From the NCBI GenBank assembly GCA_002839375.1, contig PGXY01000003.1, positions 219,863 to 283,862 on the forward strand: a DNA stretch of 64,000 bases, given 5' to 3'. Under the pieces are notes generated by a model, which was given only the letters and a program-made list of their open reading frames with translations, did not search any database and was not told the origin of the DNA. The stretch is from Spirochaetae bacterium HGW-Spirochaetae-1. Lineage in GTDB: Bacteria; Spirochaetota; UBA4802; UBA5550. This document shows, in pieces, positions 62,189-64,000 of the stretch (positions within the stretch are counted from its first letter, which is position 1; every line of letters begins with the position of its first letter). Made by a program: the position numbers and the translations under genes.

Positions 62189-62827
62189 TCATTTATAGTG
62201 AGAGCGAGCCGTCCATTCCTCTTCATTAATGATAAAATCACCGAAAATGGATGGGGCCTCTTTCTGCAGGGCCTTTAGCATTTCAAGGCACACACGGCGT
62301 ATCTCCCACTGCGCCGCCTTTTCGAGCCGCAGAGAGAAAATAGTTCTGAATTCACGGAAATTGGCTGAAAAAACTATCTGGCTTTCCAGGGCATTGGGAA
62401 GGACAAAGCGGGCATCCTCCTTTCTGGCTCCCGCTTCCCGCAGCATTTCATAAGTCTTCCGCGATGTTTCGATATACTCGCGGAATATACGGGCCGCCTC
62501 GTCGTTCTCCATGATCGACGGCGGAATGACATAGTTAAATTCCGATTCATCGACATAGCGCTGGGACTGCTGTGAATAGCTGGCCAGGCGGTGCCGCACC
62601 AGCTGATGGGTGAAGGCCCGTGATGCTCCCAGTATTCTGAATGTGGCGCTTGCATGTTCTATGATACTGAGGTGTCCGCGGCGAATGGCAGCCTGGATAA
62701 AATTATCGGAACTGTTTTCCGTAATCCGGTCCAGGGAAAGGTAACAGGTTCTGCCCGCCTCTTCGATGAGTTTTTCCGCATTGGGAGTGACTGCAAGAAG
62801 TTTCACTTCCGGTTTATTTATTTCCAT
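62189..62827 (-). CDS. thyX: Flavin-dependent thymidylate synthase
   Basis: The 212-residue enzyme has the ThyX motif RHRLASYSQQSQRY (residues 78-91; RHRxxSxxxxSxR), with IEHASATFRILGASRAFTHQLVRHR before it and LPNALESQIVFSANFREF after. ThyX methylates dUMP using methylene-THF and FADH2 and replaces ThyA in many anaerobes. It is 55 bp downstream of rnfA in the same orientation, so it may be co-transcribed with the Rnf genes. Confidence 0.95.
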   Translation of the reverse strand: MEINKPEVKLLAVTPNAEKLIEEAGRTCYLSLDRITENSSDNFIQAAIRRGHLSIIEHASATFRILGASRAFTHQLVRHRLASYSQQSQRYVDESEFNYVIPPSIMENDEAARIFREYIETSRKTYEMLREAGARKEDARFVLPNALESQIVFSANFREFRTIFSLRLEKAAQWEIRRVCLEMLKALQKEAPSIFGDFIINEEEWTARSHYK

Positions 62828-62882
62828 ATAGTAACACCAGTCCTGTAAATAGACGCCGGGTGCGTCGTTATTCCGGCAACAC

Positions 62883-63482
62883 TTAAATTTTCATTCCTGA
62901 AAAACCGAGAAAGGCCAGGGCCAGAAGTCCCGCTGTAATGAAAGTGATGGGGAGCCCTTTAAGATTTTTGGGGATATCGGCAAGCTCCAGGCGTTCCCGA
63001 ATCCCCGCCATGAGAAGAAGCGCCAGGGTGAATCCCAGTCCGGCTCCAAGTCCCTGCACCACAGATTCCAGAAGTCCCATTTTTGATGTTATAAATCCCG
63101 AATTGATATTAAGCAAAGCTACGCCTAACACGGCACAGTTGGTCGTAATGAGGGGAAGGAAAATTCCCAGGGCCTGATACAGAGACGGCGACACCTTCTG
63201 GATGACCATCTCGACAAGCTGTACGAGCGCGGCAATGACCAGGATGAACGATATTGTACTGAGATACACGATTTCATAAGGAATCAGAATAAACTTGTAG
63301 ATGAGATACGTGAAAAATGATGCCATTACCATGACGAATATTACTGCCAGTCCCATACCCAGGGCTGAATCAAGCTTTTTCGATACACCGAGAAAGGGGC
63401 AAAGTCCCAGCATCTGGGAGAGGACATAGTTATTTATAAAAATCGTGCTGATGAGTATTCCGAGAAGAATTTTTATTTCCAT
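62883..63482 (-). CDS. rnfA: Rnf electron transport complex subunit A
   Basis: The 199-residue membrane protein has six hydrophobic segments and RnfA motifs [42 protein letters not shown] and [19 protein letters not shown]. RnfA and RnfE are homologous antiporter-like core subunits that bind a 2Fe-2S cluster through conserved Cys (GLCPFLG and TNCAVLG). The complex couples electron flow between ferredoxin and NAD to ion pumping. rnfB, which commonly follows rnfA, is replaced here by thyX. Confidence 0.93.
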   Translation of the reverse strand: MEIKILLGILISTIFINNYVLSQMLGLCPFLGVSKKLDSALGMGLAVIFVMVMASFFTYLIYKFILIPYEIVYLSTISFILVIAALVQLVEMVIQKVSPSLYQALGIFLPLITTNCAVLGVALLNINSGFITSKMGLLESVVQGLGAGLGFTLALLLMAGIRERLELADIPKNLKGLPITFITAGLLALAFLGFSGMKI

Positions 63483-63486
63483 AGCA

Positions 63487-64000
63487 TTACCCTTTGCGAG
63501 AATTGATGGCGTTCATGCCCCAGAGCATGAGCCCCAATGTAAAAAATGCTCCCGGGGCAAGGATCATGGCCGTCGATGGCTGCATGCCCGGTATAAGCGT
63601 CAGGCCGAAGAGTTTGTTGGCTCCCAGGCTTTCCCTGACAAAGGCCAAAGCGGATAGTGTCAGACCAAAGCCGAGCCCCATACCCAGGCCATCGAGAATG
63701 GAAGTTATGATACCGTTTTTTGACGCGAATTCTTCGGCCCTTCCCAGGATTATGCAGTTCACCACGATGAGGGGAATGAATATGCCCAGAGCCTTGTACA
63801 CACCGGGCTGAAAGGCATTGAGCATCAGTTCCACAACGGTAACAAAGGTGGCGATAATACTGATAAAAATCGGCATCCGTATGTGATCCGGGACAAATCC
63901 TTTCACAAGGGAAACGATCAGGTTGGAACCCGTAAGGACAAAGGTTGTGGCAAGTGTCATCCAGAAGGCATTGGAAACCGACGTTGATACGGCCAGGGTG
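63487..64000 (-). CDS. rnfE: Rnf electron transport complex subunit E (partial)
   Basis: The frame is open to the window edge, so the N-terminus lies outside. Residues before the internal Met at 63960 read [23 protein letters not shown], which is RnfE-like, so that Met is not the start. Further matches are [17 protein letters not shown] (cluster-binding Cys region) and [18 protein letters not shown]-like sequence. It is 4 bp upstream of rnfA. The E-A order fits Rnf operons; the subunits C, D and G are expected just beyond the window. Confidence 0.92.
   Translation of the reverse strand, partial: TLAVSTSVSNAFWMTLATTFVLTGSNLIVSLVKGFVPDHIRMPIFISIIATFVTVVELMLNAFQPGVYKALGIFIPLIVVNCIILGRAEEFASKNGIITSILDGLGMGLGFGLTLSALAFVRESLGANKLFGLTLIPGMQPSTAMILAPGAFFTLGLMLWGMNAINSRKG

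Overview
The window looks like chromosomal DNA of a Gram-negative, probably anaerobic spirochaete-like bacterium (Spirochaetota, possibly on the Leptospirae side). The inference rests on several gene types that occur together: two SpoIIE-type phosphatases with 7TMR-DISM sensor regions, a CheX phosphatase, a short 197-residue EF-Ts, a MORN-repeat lipoprotein, a MlaE/MlaF/MlaD lipid-transport set, Rnf subunits, ThyX and many lipoproteins. No rRNA, tRNA or CRISPR array was recognised. The phylum is inferred, not proven.

Region 1 (1-14265, all minus strand) is an exopolysaccharide or O-antigen locus. In transcription order it holds a DegT-type sugar aminotransferase, a UDP-HexNAc-type dehydrogenase, a polyprenyl-phosphate sugar transferase, an SGNH-hydrolase lipoprotein, a Wzz/tyrosine-kinase-like protein whose nucleotide site looks eroded, an O-antigen ligase/polymerase-like protein, a WecG/TagA glycosyltransferase, a GT2 glycosyltransferase, a serine-acetyltransferase-like enzyme, a membrane acyltransferase and an NRPS-like A-T-TE protein cut by the window edge. 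Sugar-nucleotide genes continue at 18318-23635 (UDP-glucose dehydrogenase, GalE) with a stand-alone acyl-AMP ligase and a divergent NTF2-like gene.

Region 2 (14266-18317) is a mobile/repeat zone. A GxxExxY-family gene is flanked by inverted copies of a CACAGAGGCACGGAG-type repeat. A complete 1311-bp IS4-family element with 9-bp target duplication sits just upstream of its start codon. The transposase of that IS is broken by an 8-bp tandem duplication. A 592-residue MORN-repeat lipoprotein follows.

Region 3 (21774-36301) holds mixed housekeeping genes (PrmC-like methyltransferase, MoaA, GatA, TPR lipoprotein, tail-specific protease), a lone 2-hydroxyacyl-CoA dehydratase-type subunit, and the mlaE-mlaF-mlaD set. 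The MlaF-like protein has lost the residues of every ATP-binding motif. A DUF4015 putative glycoside hydrolase and a GNAT protein follow.

Region 4 (36373-44077, minus strand) is the conserved rpsB-tsf-pyrH-frr-uppS-cdsA-dxr-rseP operon, which links translation, isoprenoid, undecaprenyl-phosphate and CDP-diacylglycerol synthesis to the site-2 protease. A small DUF4321 membrane protein lies upstream, and a leader rich in hairpins separates it from rpsB.

Region 5 (44158-64000) contains signalling genes (two 7TM-SpoIIE phosphatases, TPR proteins, CheX), panC, dnaE, tandem small zinc-ribbon paralogues, a Trm112-like protein, a PpiD/SurA-like chaperone without a PPIase domain, thyX, and the rnfE-rnfA end of an Rnf operon. 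Intergenic spaces carry several dispersed repeat families: CCCCCTCCGGGGG-type hairpins, CACAGAGGC-type inverted repeats, a 48-bp perfect palindrome, and a GC-rich block of six successive hairpins at 49111-49323.
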